Shown piece by piece: positions 33,890-43,927 of a DNA stretch of 64,000 nucleotides (position 1 is its first letter; every line of letters begins with the position of its first letter). The notes beneath the pieces are model-generated. The model searched no databases, was not told the DNA's origin, and saw only the letters and a program-made list of their open reading frames with translations. Source of the stretch: Fistularia commersonii (taxonomy: Eukaryota > Chordata > Actinopteri > Syngnathiformes > Fistulariidae); assembly GCA_037954325.1 (NCBI GenBank), contig JBBMNZ010000027.1, forward strand, positions 1,963,501-2,027,500, given 5' to 3'. A program made the translations under genes and the position numbers.

Positions 33890-34090
33890 AGTCATCCAGG
33901 TCACGGTGAATTCTTATCAAAAATCTTCTTGTCGTTGCAACTGGACTTGAATTGCGACATTTCACCCCTAATCCGAGAGACTCTCTCGGTTCGGAACTGA
34001 CAAATACCGAAGATGAAGCCTCTCGGATGAGGGGTGAAACATCTTCAAGTAGAGAAATTCAAGACAAGTTCCCATGACAAGAATTTGACA
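33890..34090 (+). mobile_element. Palindromic interspersed element
   Basis: TTTCACCCCTAATCCGAGAG (33960-33979) matches the reverse complement of 34020-34039 at 19 of 20 positions. The arms continue outward with more mismatches (33923-33959 against 34040-34085). The motifs GTCTCAGTCATCCAGGT and GATGAGGGGTGAAACATCTT are those of a common fish repeat whose class I cannot name. A stem with a roughly 40-base loop is possible in single-stranded DNA or RNA. Confidence 0.7.
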
Positions 34091-34344
34091 TTTACGTCTA
34101 AACGTTTAACATGGAGAGCCAGGTTGTCTACTCCACACTTCCAAGACAGTTTTTTTTTTTCCGTAGGCTTAGCTTGTGGGTTTTTTGATCCTGATTCGAC
34201 GCACCGGGGATGTTCGCAAATACAAAGCAGCTGCATTTGACGGATTTTCCGAACATGCTCGTCATAAAGAAACCTATGATGAAAATGCATGAAAATCGAG
34301 AGCGAAGAATTGACTCAAAAAGCCCTGCGTACTTTGGTTTATTA

Positions 34345-34715
34345 CCATTTTCTTCTTCCTGTCATTTTGGCCGCACCTTTCAGGGATCACGACAGCCAAT
34401 CATCTGCCTCCATCTAATCCTCTCCGCTGCATCCTCGTCTCTCACACAAACTAACTTCCTGTGTTTACCTCCATCCACAAATCCCCTCTCCAGTCTTCCT
34501 GTAGACCTCCTGCCCGGCCTCTTCAACCCCGGCATCCTTCCACGCAGATCTTCACCATCCCTCTGTCCGGGTCCAAACCATCTCAGTCTGACTTCATCTC
34601 CAGAACATCTAACATGCGCTGTTTCTTTTGATGGACTCATTCCCGATCCCCTCCGTCCTCGTCACTCCCAAAGAGACCCTCCAGCTCTCACTTTGGTCTT
34701 TTGCAGGGATTTTAG
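34345..34715 (-). mobile_element. LINE 3' coding end (RTE-like)
   Basis: The nucleotide order is that of an abundant fish LINE read backwards: CAGGGATCACGACAGCC, CATCTGCCTCCATCTAA, CCTCTCCGCTGCATCCTC, CATCTCAGTCTGACTTCATC, ATCTAACATGCGCTGT and CCTCGTCACTCCCAAAGAGA. The clade is tentative. Confidence 0.75.
34380..34640 (-). pseudogene. LINE reverse-transcriptase C-terminal tail
   Basis: An 86-codon open frame reads HVRCSGDEVRLRWFGPGQRD, GRMPGLKRPGRRSTGRL, FVDGGKHRKLVCVRDEDAAE and RWRQMIGCRDP with a stop. It matches the known tail (LRWFGHVQR, GRRxxGRPKRRF, EEDAEDRVRWRQMIGCGDP). The catalytic YADD core and endonuclease are absent. Substitutions such as WFGPGQ for WFGHVQ show decay, yet the frame is still open. 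Confidence 0.75.
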
Positions 34716-34844
34716 CTCTTTATAGACCACAAAGTCGGAGGATGAGTTCTCAAAGTCAATTAACATAAGATATAAAGGTAAACAAAAAAATATATTTCAA
34801 ATTCCAGTATCCCGTGTCTGAGAGAAGATAGAAAAGATCCTCCA

Positions 34845-35390
34845 GGATCGCCAGGACATCAGTTGGTAGCCGCCGCATCAAGATCAAGTCCCTGGTGCTC
34901 GGCTACCGGGCAGTGAACGAGACAGCCTCATCTCATCTCCAGGATATGGTCAAGCCACAATTCCCTGCCCGTCCCCTGAGATCTGCCACCTCTGGGCGAC
35001 CGTCCACCCCGTCACTCAGAGCCCACGGCTGCCGATCGAACCGGTCTCGGCTCTTCTCGGCCTTGGCTCCTCAGTGGTGGAACGAATTCCCGAAAAGGTC
35101 AGAACAGCAGGGTCGTTGCCCATCTTTCGCCATGAGCCGAAAACATACCTCCTTCACCAAGCACTAACCTTCTAATCGCACCCCAATCCACCCAAAAAAA
35201 AAAAAAAACATTAACGATGAAATGAATGTATGTATGTATGTATATGGTTCTGAGATGGCTATTTGGTTGAGCGGTCACTTCTGACTTCCGACTGCTGGTA
35301 CTTCGAATCTTCGGTGACTGAATTGCACTTTTTGCTTTGGATAAAAGCGTCTGCCAAATGACTGGAATGTAACGTAATATAATGAACGAT
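34845..35390 (+). mobile_element. L2-type LINE 3' end with UTR
   Basis: The coding end (34895-35167) is followed by a C/A-rich spacer with an A15 run (35196-35210), ATGTATGTATGTAT, GGCTATTTGGTTG and the characteristic end CTTTGGATAAAAGCGTCTGC-CAAATGACTGGAATGTAA. The spacer contains a tRNA-like AGCGGTCACTTC..TTCGAATC stretch, so the final 170 bp may instead be a SINE that borrowed the L2 tail. Confidence 0.75.
34895..35167 (+). pseudogene. L2-type reverse-transcriptase C-terminus
   Basis: A 90-codon frame with LQDMVKPQFPARPLRSATSG, RPSTPSLRAH, CRSNRSRLFSALAPQWWNEF and SRKHTSFTKH. The LFSALAPxWWNELP motif followed by xRKTxLF is the usual L2-family terminus. It is truncated at the 5' side, with no catalytic domain in the window. 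Confidence 0.75.
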
Positions 35391-35429
35391 AACACATAAT
35401 AGCGACATCAAAAACTGAAAAACAGCAGG

Positions 35430-35735
35430 GGCAGCAGAGAGGCAAAGTGGTTAGCACTTCCGCCTCGCAGCAAGAGGGTCCCTGGTTTGACTCAGAGGAG
35501 GCCTTTCCTTGCCCGGTCTCCATGTTGTCCGGGTTCTCCAGTTTCCTTCCGCAGTCCCGAAACATGCAGGGGGCTCACCGGAGACCCTAAATCGTGGATG
35601 AGAGAGTAAATGGTTGTATGTCTCTATGTGACCGGTCCATAGCAACCACGCCTCACGCCCCAATGACAGCTGGGCTAAGCTCAAAGGCGCCAACGACCCT
35701 GAGCTCAGGATAAACTAGACCATAAATGAATGAAA
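35430..35735 (+). mobile_element. Family A repeat, copy 8 (near full length)
   Basis: GGTTAGCACTTCCGCCTCGC, AGCAAGAGGGTCCCTGG, TTGTCCGGGTTCTCCAG, AAACATGCAGGGGG, GGAGACCCTAAATC, AATGGTTGTATGTCTCTATG, CGCCCCAATGACAGCTGGGC and a CATAAATGAATG tail. It is the best-preserved copy in the window. Confidence 0.85.
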
Positions 35736-35830
35736 AACAGCTACGTACCGCTTATCCTGCACTGAAGGTCTATCCTTGCTGTCATTGGTCGAGAGGCAGG
35801 GTTCACCCCGGACCAGTCACTGGTCGATCG
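35736..35830 (-). mobile_element. Family A repeat, copy 9 (tail only)
   Basis: On the minus strand: CCAGTGACTGGTCCGGGGTG, AACCCTGCCTCTCGACCAAT, GACAGCAAGGATAGACC and GGATAAGCGGTACGTAGC. It abuts the tail of copy 8 in the opposite orientation. Confidence 0.75.
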
Positions 35831-36039
35831 CATTGCCCAGCATTTAACTTTGAAATATAACTGTAAAGAGCGTGTTTGCTTCGACCCCCAGTCATTCAGT
35901 AAGCGGTCGGAGAGAAAATCTTCGAATATCACGTAAACCATTTAGACCTGATATTGTGTCTCCTCGACAGAGCCCGCTGTCCCCGGAATTTGCTCGTTAA
36001 CCACGCGGCTTTTCTGACATTTCTGAAGACGCATTAAAA
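35831..36039. other. Unassigned spacer
   Basis: Nothing recognised. Confidence 0.4.
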
Positions 36040-36350
36040 GGCATGTGTGATTAATTTAGTTTAAAAACACACTCCCGCTGCCCTTTTTTGTGACACCGTC
36101 ACCTCGGAGACTTCTTGCACGGGCCCCCGGCGCTGTCGCCTGCATGAGGTCGGTGTAAATGGGGTGAGCGGGTCAACCGGGCCTGTGTTAGGGCTCTTAT
36201 TTCATCAGCTGCGAGCAGGAGCAACTGTGGCCGGGGAAATGATGGGGAGGACACAAGCACTTGACTCTGGAGAAGCAATCAGACACTAAGGGGGTTTAAT
36301 GCACTGCCTTGGGTCTGAGCCACTGCAATTGGGTGTGATAGCCGTGTCAT
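36040..36350. promoter_or_regulatory. Candidate conserved non-coding element
   Basis: Begins with GTGATTAATTTAGTTT and ends with CACTGCAATTGGGTGTG and GTCATTATGAG. Balanced with no repeat or frame. Confidence 0.32.
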
Positions 36351-36840
36351 TATGAGAGGAGGGCGTCTGGAGGTCTTCAGCGGCGGGGGATTAGCGGAGA
36401 AGAGGACGACGTCGAGGTGGAGGGGAGAGGAACGGGAGAGTGGGTGGCGGGAATCTCTGCATCTGCCACTTTGGACACGGGCCTCGACTCCTCAACTCGG
36501 TGTCGTCGTAACTCTTCCGCTGTTGCCGATGAACCCCGCACACGCGCGGGAGTGACAAACAACCGGGCCGCAAAAAAGACAATCCTGGAGGTCACTCCCA
36601 CAAAGTGTCGAGTGAGCGCTAAGTGATTGTGAGCTTGTTTCACACCAGATGGTATCACTTCCTGCTATGAAGGATTGTATCCTATTTCTTCAACAAGGCT
36701 TGATTAAGGAGCTACTTGTCAGCATTTTCTCTATCGCCAACTCTTTCTTCTTCCCTTTTGGATCCTTTGGGATCAATGAGAGAAGGGGGATCAAAAATCA
36801 ACTGTACTTCCAAAAAGAGTCTCTTTTGTCCATTTAGTCC
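36351..36840. other. Unassigned intergenic sequence
   Basis: Overlapping frames under 95 codons; none recognised. Confidence 0.4.
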
Positions 36841-37330
36841 GCCGCTAACCCTCTTTGGTTTGCGCTGCCGGGGCGAGCCGGGGCGGTCGACTCCCGGACG
36901 GACGCTCGGGCGGACGTAACCGCGGCGATGGTTGTCACCGCGGTTACGGAGCCCCGTGGAAGCCGGCCGGGTACTTTGATTGGGCCGACTGTGGCTGAGC
37001 TGTTTGCCACAGCACATCTTTGATTAGCGCCTCCATGAAAATGTATGCCCTATGCTCAAAGAAAACCGGGGGAGTAACTACCTGTCAGGAAATTCACAAA
37101 CAAGGCTACTTAGAGCACGGGGAACCGTATATTTTAAAGTATAATATTCGACGCCATTTCGTTGCGTTTCACCGAGGGGGAGGGGGGAAGGGCGCTTGCC
37201 GAATCCCCGCTGATACCGTTCCCCGTTGCACCCGTAGCCAAGGTCCCCGGAAAAGGAGGAGGCGCGTGGCTCTAACCCCCTCCCAAAAAATAGGCTCCGG
37301 AGAACTCACGGCCCCTACCTCGGGATGAAA
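36841..37330. other. CpG-rich block with a 10-bp perfect inverted repeat
   Basis: GTAACCGCGG (36916-36925) and CCGCGGTTAC (36938-36947) are exact reverse complements with a 12-base spacer. Overall CpG density is high. Frames of about 100 codons on both strands have no domains. Confidence 0.5.
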
Positions 37331-37379
37331 CTCTCCGACAGATGCTGTGAATATAAAAATCCCGGCACGAAACACACAA

Positions 37380-37900
37380 TGAAATATATAAATTAATCAG
37401 ACCGCAGGTAAATAAATAAATAATGTATACGAGGAGCTAATTAAATGTGTTTATTCCCGTTATCATATGCTGCCCTCATTTCCACCACTTGAAGTCATGA
37501 ATCATTAAGCGGCTGCCAAATTGGTCTCTGGGGCCGTCCTAGTGGCAGGGGGCGGTCAAATCCTGTCTGGCAGAAGGCAGGTGTGCAGCGGACGGACGGA
37601 TGGCCTGTGCTCCGGCAGTCCTCGGACAGCGGCGCCTGACAGAGGGGAAGCAGGCGTCACGCTGGGAGGTGAGTGGCCAGAAGAGAGCCTGTAGCAGAGC
37701 GGCTGACAGGACTGCCCGTCACCCGGCCGGCTCCGCTTTGATTAATGAGGGCGTTTGAAAGACAATTAGCGGGAGCAGATTTGCCTTCAACTACCATATC
37801 AATCAGAACTGTTTTAATTCAATGTGTAGCACCCTCTGCACCGAAATGAGAGCGCAAGCATTGTGCATTAGGGCAGGAGCAGCCTGCCAGTCAACGGCAG
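37380..37900. promoter_or_regulatory. Candidate conserved non-coding element
   Basis: GAGCTAATTAAATGTG, TCATGAATCATTAAGCGGC, TTTGATTAATGAGG, AGACAATTAGCGGG and TGTTTTAATTC recur through about 500 bp with no repeat or open frame. The motif density makes this one of the stronger candidates. Confidence 0.38.
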
Positions 37901-38530
37901 AGGGGGAGAGTCTAAAAGTCCAGACGTCATCTCCGTAAGAACTTTAGACGGATACTGATTGCTGTTGAACTCGCAGCGGCCAGCACTTTACAAAGCTCAT
38001 TAAAATCAGGTGACGGCACAGAGGTGAAGAACGCGGGGGTCATTGTGCTCGGGAAGGTCACCGTTATCATCCTCAAGTTTGGGGGGAAAAAGGAGGGCGG
38101 GCAAAACAAACGCTCCCGAGGCGCCGCTGAGAAAAGGCCCCAAAAAGTCTCCTGCACAACGGGAGCGGTGGAGCAGCTCGGCGACAGCAGACGAGATAAG
38201 AAACGTCTTGCTCTGGGTGTGAATGTGCAGAGCGGCGTAATCGGGATGTTCCTCTCAGCGAACCCCACGGAATAAATAAAGGTTGGAAAAAAAAAAAAAC
38301 ACGTCAATTAAAAAGAATTCTTGTTATTGTGGACGCCACGCCTGCGTGTAACCTTGGCAGATGTTTTGTCACCGACTCGTGGTGGTTTTCATTTCACGAC
38401 ATATACCAGCCGACGGCGGAAAACCCTTATATCGACCGACGACAGCAGTCGACGACGGTTTTACCTTCGTCGGCGGATGATGATCACACCAGTGTACCGA
38501 TGTGATTACGGGAGCTAGTTGTTGATTGAG
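37901..38530. other. Unassigned intergenic sequence
   Basis: A 126-codon minus frame (37927-38307) has no recognised domain. A13 run at about 38287-38299. 38400-38480 contains repeated CGACGA/CGTCGG words. Confidence 0.4.
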
Positions 38531-39400
38531 TCCGGTTGGTTGGGAAAAGTGTGCTAGATGACAAAGAAAAAGAAAATATCTATTGTTCACATCTATTCCC
38601 CACATAGGAAACCTTTAACCTTCGCCGTACAGCCAACGGCAGCAGGGGTATTGCATCGTTACACCGCAAACACTAAATATAGACTGCACTATGGGATTTT
38701 TAAAGCGAGAACAACATTCCTCAGGAGGTTCAGCGGGCAAATTTCACAGACAAGAGTTAATAAATGGCAGGTGGACCTAAATACCCGAATTAGAAGCGTG
38801 TGGGTAGAAATGTAAGGAGTGAGGTTTTTTAAAATAAACAAAAGCAGGCTAAGACAAACTGGGTTACCAAACAAGCAGGAAGAACTTAGTGGCTTGAAAC
38901 TAGTCGAACGGTTTATGGGGAAAGAGAACAGATGTTTCTTTTGCACGTGGGGATTACACGTGGACGACGCAAGTCACAGCTGCAGTGCCGATGGGACCCA
39001 TCAGGATTCACTTCCTGGTCTGCAGGACATCCAGTTACACATTGACTATATTTCCCAGTTGGTTGTCAGATGAGATGACCCGATGTTTGCGCGTATACAT
39101 TCATTTCGTATGCATTTGTTCATCCGTAATTTGTCAATCACGAAATGTACCATCAACACCTGCTGTGTAACCTGTTTGTAATTTGATGTCACACTAATTG
39201 GTCATTGTTGAATCTATATGTTTTTAGCAGAGACATAATATTGTCATGCCCCTTTAAGATTAGCGCTTTATGTATGCGTTTGAATTTATTTATGTTTCAT
39301 TTTATTTGAAACAACCCAAAGAATGTGCTCGTGAGAAAAATAAAAAGGTTTTCTGAGACTGTTTCAAGTCTTAATTAAATCGTTGAATTTTATCCCCTCT
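38531..39400. other. Unassigned block ending with a polyadenylation-like signal
   Basis: Several frames under 90 codons are broken by stops. AATAAA occurs near 39340 followed by a T/G-containing stretch, as in transcript ends. No protein family is recognised. It could be an old retroelement or untranslated exon DNA. Confidence 0.25.
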
Positions 39401-40254
39401 GGCGGGAATCTGACCAACTATTAATATGTCAATTTACCGACGTCTGGCAAGTCGTAACACAATAAGCCTCGGTGAGACGTCGGTAGTTCCGTTCCAGATT
39501 TGACAGAGACGGCACTCCGGGGACATTCTCCAACTTTGACAGAGCGAGCAACAGCGATCAACAAACACATTAAGTTCTTCTGTTTTCTGCACTACACTTG
39601 TCTGTCATGAAAACTCAGAGTGTTGGACCCAAGTAGAAATGAAGAGGCCGACATGTGTGCTCATAAAGCCGAACGCCGGGCGAGGAAGTGTCCGTATTGA
39701 TCCACCTGCCTGTAAATAAAACAGGGGCAATGCTCAGAAAGGGAAAAAAAACATCTCTAAAAGGGAAAACGTGGGGATAAAAAATCAATAAGTTCCCTCA
39801 CGGGTGGGTCCTCTCTGGTCAGACTATTCTCAGTGGGTTACGCTGTCTGCGGGCGTGGGGAGGGGAGCCCACTGTCAACATCCCCTTCATTTAGGTCTAT
39901 CTTTAGGCTGTGAATGCAGCCGCAGCTACCTGGGAAACAGCAGCGTGTCAATGCTTGGTCAAGTGTGTCAATGCTGAGTTCCAGGTGATAAAGTTAAAAA
40001 CAAATCACCACGTTTGATATATATTGGAGTTTTTCTTCAGTAAGCTGCAGCGCATGTGTAATATTCAGATGCTCAAACCATTCTCAGACATATCCTTCGA
40101 TTCTTAATCCAATGAATTAGTGGATTATTGTTTCAATACAAAAAAAGGAAAGGATAAAGTACATGGACAATGTTAAATAAAGAAATGCAGGTGTCAAAGT
40201 GTAAAATAATTGCAATATGTCTTGATTGATTGCTTGTATGTTTCTCTTTGCTTG
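39401..40254. other. Unassigned intergenic sequence
   Basis: Nothing recognised. Confidence 0.4.
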
Positions 40255-40385
40255 TGGGAATACTAAATGAATGTATGTATGTATGCATATGGTTCTGAGA
40301 TGGCTATTTGGTAGAGTGGTCACTTCTTTTTATAAGACGCCTTGGATAAAAGCGTCAGCCAAATGACTGGAATGTAATGTAAAAT
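40255..40385 (+). mobile_element. L2-type 3' UTR fragment
   Basis: ATGAATGTATGTATGTATGC, ATGGTTCTGAGATGGCTATT, GTGGTCACTTCTTTTTATAAG, CCTTGGATAAAAGCGTCAGC and CAAATGACTGGAATGTAATG. It is the same unit as 35219-35385 but lacks the inner tRNA-like part. Confidence 0.8.
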
Positions 40386-40460
40386 TTTCATATATATTCA
40401 TTCACGAACACACAAATGTATACATACAGTATATATGTATACATATGTATACATCAATCT
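40386..40460. repeat. TA/TACA-rich low complexity
   Basis: TATATATTC, ATGTATACATACAGTATATA and further ATACATATG units. Confidence 0.8.
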
Positions 40461-40827
40461 TGGATTAAATGGCCGGTAAAATAATTCCAAAAACGATTAA
40501 CCTGCACGGATAAATGTGGAAACGTGCCTCAAAGCACTCGCATTTACAAAGCTTTTCCAAAACCACATCGACATTTCCTTGAACCTCGTCGGTCTCACAA
40601 TAACTCAAACATAACTAAATAAATGTATGAACGTAAAGGTAAAAACCATATTGTACATCCCATCTCGTATTCACACAAGGCCTGTCCAAAACCATTTGGG
40701 GCTTCTATCATGAAATATTTCACATCAATGAGAATTTATTTACTCTTACACAATAGATGTCAAAAGACCCAACAAGCTCTTTCATACATACACATTACAA
40801 TAATGTGACCCAAAGTCATGTTATTGT
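40461..40827. other. Unassigned intergenic sequence
   Basis: Nothing recognised. Confidence 0.4.
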
Positions 40828-40880
40828 TATATATATATATATGTGTGTGTACATATGTGTCCGTGTGTGTGTGTGTACAT
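40828..40880. repeat. (TA)n-(TG)n microsatellite
   Basis: TATATATATATATG followed by GTGTGT, ACATATGTGTCCG and GTGTGTGTGTGT. Confidence 0.9.
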
Positions 40881-41342
40881 GTTTGGTCAGCATATGACTG
40901 TCAGATCAACTTCTTATTTTATCAAGTTCCTCTCTCTGTCTACTAAACCTCTTATTCTATCAACGGACATATCATACTATTATTAGCGCAAACGTGGCAC
41001 TCAAGGTTGTATTATTCAAATGTGACACAAAAATGACAAGGAACATATAGATCATACAGTCAGTCATTGTGAGGGGAAAGAAAGCTGATACGAAGACTTA
41101 TCAAGGTTGCGGTAATTTAAATGTTTATAGTAATAATAATAATAATTGCCATGATACTAAGATTATAAGTAATATTAATAATAATTAAAAAATCACAGCT
41201 GCCAATCAACTCATTTCTACAGCTGATGTTGGCTATTAGCAGACGAATGTGCCCGGAGTGACGACGCACCGGGGGAGGGCTGGTGGAAGAAAATTCAATA
41301 ATTGTTTCAGACACATGCAGCCCTATAAACTCCATCTATGTG
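40881..41342. other. Unassigned AT-rich sequence
   Basis: AAT/ATA triplet patch at 41125-41190. Nothing else is recognised. Confidence 0.4.
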
Positions 41343-41385
<43 letters not shown>

Positions 41386-41392
41386 GAAAAAG
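41343..41392. repeat. A29 run with GAAA units
   Basis: 29 A residues followed by GAAAG/AAAAG units. No recognisable retroelement body precedes it. Confidence 0.95.
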
Positions 41393-41399
41393 GAAAAAT

Positions 41400-42000
41400 A
41401 AATAGAAAACAAGCCACTGCGCCTTGAATGCACAGCTTTATTGCACTCGCTGATTAAAAGTCCATCAGTCATTCGGCAATTTATTTCAGAAGTGCGTTCA
41501 TTGCGTATTGAATTCAGAAAATAAAAAAAGGATAGCTAATGGGTGTAAATGTGGAGGAAGTTACATAATCTTGAGGACAAATATATTTAACAGCTTCCTT
41601 GCTGATGGGCCATTATTTGGCTCCAGTGTGGTTAAAACTAAGCTCATGGACATTCAGTGGCACTAATCTGCCTCCTCTACTTGTTCCAGCTTACTGGGCA
41701 AAAAAGGAATGCTGCCTGCCACCCCCCATTTCCCATTAGCTGTTTTATTTCACGGGAAATTTGCTTTCTGCTCGCTGTAATTGGTTTGTAGGCACCTCTT
41801 GAAGTGGGCATTAGGATTTTTAATACAATATTTTATGCAGGTGAGAGTGTGCATATATTACCCTTTTCGGTGGCGAGTTATTTGATTGCCATTCACAATT
41901 ATTTCCCCCATGCTTTGTGTGAAACAAAGTTAGAGATTGTGACTAATGTTATTAGCTACATACATGCCGCCAGACTTGCAGCACAGTTGCCATGATCACG
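41400..42000. promoter_or_regulatory. Candidate conserved non-coding element cluster
   Basis: About 600 bp without repeats or open frames. It carries GCTGATTAAAAGTCC, GCACTAATCTGCC, CCATTAGCTG, TGTAATTGGTTTG, GGCATTAGGATTTTTAATAC, CACAATTATTTCC and GACTAATGTTATTAGC. The dense spaced AT cores resemble forebrain/neural enhancers as a class, which is an inference. Confidence 0.38.
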
Positions 42001-42089
42001 TCATCTCGGAGCTAAGGGAAAAGACTTTGGTCATTTTTTTTTTTTTTATTTGTTCGGTGGTTGTTTTGTCCTTGAACTGAACTCCATCT

Positions 42090-42695
42090 ATAAATGCATA
42101 AATGTGAGGTGTGGAGGTCCACGTATGAAACAAGTACAAATCCAGTTTCCATGTCACAAAAGCGAGCAATGAGGACAATCAGCAGGGTTGCTTATCATGA
42201 ACCGACAGACAAATTTTTCATCAACTTACAGACGCCAAAATTCAGGGATCCGGAGGACTTTAAACCCGCTCAAATAACATATATGATAAACAGTAATATG
42301 CTTCCGGACAGGGTCCAGAAGAGGTTTCAGATACGAGACATTAGATATGAACCTTAGAGGGATTTGTATGTTTTCGAACACAGGGGCACGGACAAACGTA
42401 CAACCAAGATGCTTATCTGTTAAAGAAGTCCATCTAGGATTCATTTAGAAATAGAAATGAAAACATGCAATCTATAAATATATTGTGAACACCAGCGGGA
42501 GTGCCTATTGTATGTATAATATTTATATATAATATAGTTACAGTCAACCCCTTTTGGTTCAGGGTGAAGTTGTTTTTTGGATCTTTATATGAAAAATTAT
42601 TTTCTTATTTCTCGTTTATTTGCGTTTGAATCATATGTATATATTGTAGTTCATTTATGTATGTGTTGGATAAAATAAAGTGAACTGGCGAAGCA
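42090..42695 (+). mobile_element. LINE 3' end (L2/Rex1-like) with UTR
   Basis: A worn reverse-transcriptase terminus (42094 to about 42445) is followed by an AT-rich UTR with GGTTCAGGGTGAAGTTG and GTTTGAATCATATGTATA, ending with GGATAAAATAAAGTGAAC near 42690. Confidence 0.75.
42094..42445 (+). pseudogene. LINE reverse-transcriptase C-terminal remnant, frameshifted
   Basis: The first frame reads SQKRAMRTISRVAYHEPTDK, FFINLQTPKFRDPEDFKPAQ, ITYMINSNMLPDRVQKRF and stops. A second frame continues at about 42361 with GICMFSNTGARTNVQPRCLS and VKEVHLGF before a stop. The order matches known tails (QKRAIRIINxxxYREHTxxLF, LKFRDLVxFKTAQIMYKA, LLPxxIQKMF, then CVSVxGVxLWN). The frameshift and the lost tryptophan show it is inactive. 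Confidence 0.78.
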
Positions 42696-42744
42696 ATGTT
42701 TTCTGTCTTTTTAATTTAACCCTACACCTAATTCCAGCGTTTAC

Positions 42745-42750
<6 letters not shown>

Positions 42751-42776
<26 letters not shown>
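42751..42776. repeat. A26 homopolymer
   Basis: Uninterrupted A run, about 55 bp after the LINE end. Confidence 0.95.
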
Positions 42777-43199
42777 CACGCAGGGGTTTATTATCGAAGA
42801 ATAAAGGTTTACCTTTTCCTGGACGTAATTAACGCCGCCCTTGTCCATTTAATTCACGGGATTTCCGAAGGTGCGACGAGCACAAATTGGTTGTCAATCG
42901 TGTATTAGAGACGCGGAATACATGCGGCATCGGGCGTGGATTCGCGGCGAGTCTTTCTCCGGCGACGGGCCGGAGCTGGGCGGCGTAATTATATTCATTT
43001 TCAAACAGGAGAACATTCTAATGGGCAATTAAGATGATCAAGCCTGCCAAGATACACGTGAAGAATGGAGCGTCGGCGCCAGTGATTACATGTCCTCCGC
43101 CCCGGCTCCTTCCTGTGCTCGCCCGGGCTTTGTCTTATGTGTGTGCGCATGAGTCGCGGGGAGGGAAAAGAGGGGAAAATGCACCAAAATGCACTATAT
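42777..43199. other. Unassigned sequence with CpG patch
   Basis: CpG is enriched at about 42860-42990. GGCGTAATTATATTC and GGGCAATTAAGATG lie downstream. Confidence 0.35.
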
Positions 43200-43640
43200 A
43201 ATTGAACTTTCCACATTATTTCTCACTAATATGTGCTGCCACTTGGTCTCATTAGTGGAATGATGTGCTCTGCCATTCTGGAATGAACTCTTTGCCCGAG
43301 TAATTAAGGCTCCTAAAGTTTCTAGTCCTTTGTTTAAAGAATTTGTCCTTGTGCTCTCCATGCCCCATCAGCTGCCTAATTAGCAGGGCCTTTGTGTGAT
43401 TAAAAATTCTCACAGAGATTCCATTGGATATTTTCCTCTGTTAATGAGTGTTTGTGGACAGCTGGGAACGGACGCCAGTTCCCTCCTCATTGGACCTCCT
43501 GCGCATTGGGCAGACCTCTGTCAGGGCCCGAGAGTGAGAGCTGTCATTTCCGTAATGGGGATGGAAATTGGTCAAAATCTACTGCGTTTCCCCCCGCGGG
43601 GGACGGAGGATGGAGATGCCTTGAAAAATAAATGAGGATG
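43200..43640. promoter_or_regulatory. Candidate conserved non-coding element
   Basis: CTCATTAGTGGAATG, GAGTAATTAAGGC, CCTAATTAGCAGG, GTGATTAAAAATTC and CTGTTAATGAGTG in sequence free of repeats. One of the stronger candidates by motif density. Confidence 0.38.
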
Positions 43641-43875
43641 AATATTCATATTTTTTCCTCTTCGACAAAGAAAAGTGCTGACTATTAATATACATGTCTG
43701 TCAATTTAAGCAGCGGCAGGAATTAGGTGTGCTCTGTATGCCCATTAATGCGGCTTTTGGCTTCATTTGCTATTATCCTCAGGTCCTCTTTTTTTTCCCG
43801 AGCTCGGGGGTCACCCTCTCCAGTGAGAATGGTGCATTGGAGTCGCTTCTTTTGTTACATTTCCCCCACTTAGTG

Positions 43876-43927
43876 AAAGAGAGAGAGCAGGAGAGACAGA
43901 CAGAGAGAGAGAGAGAGAGAGAGAGAG
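43876..43927. repeat. (GA)n microsatellite
   Basis: GA units with CAG and CAGA interruptions, ending in about ten pure GA units. GAGA tracts can bind GAGA-type factors. Confidence 0.95.
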
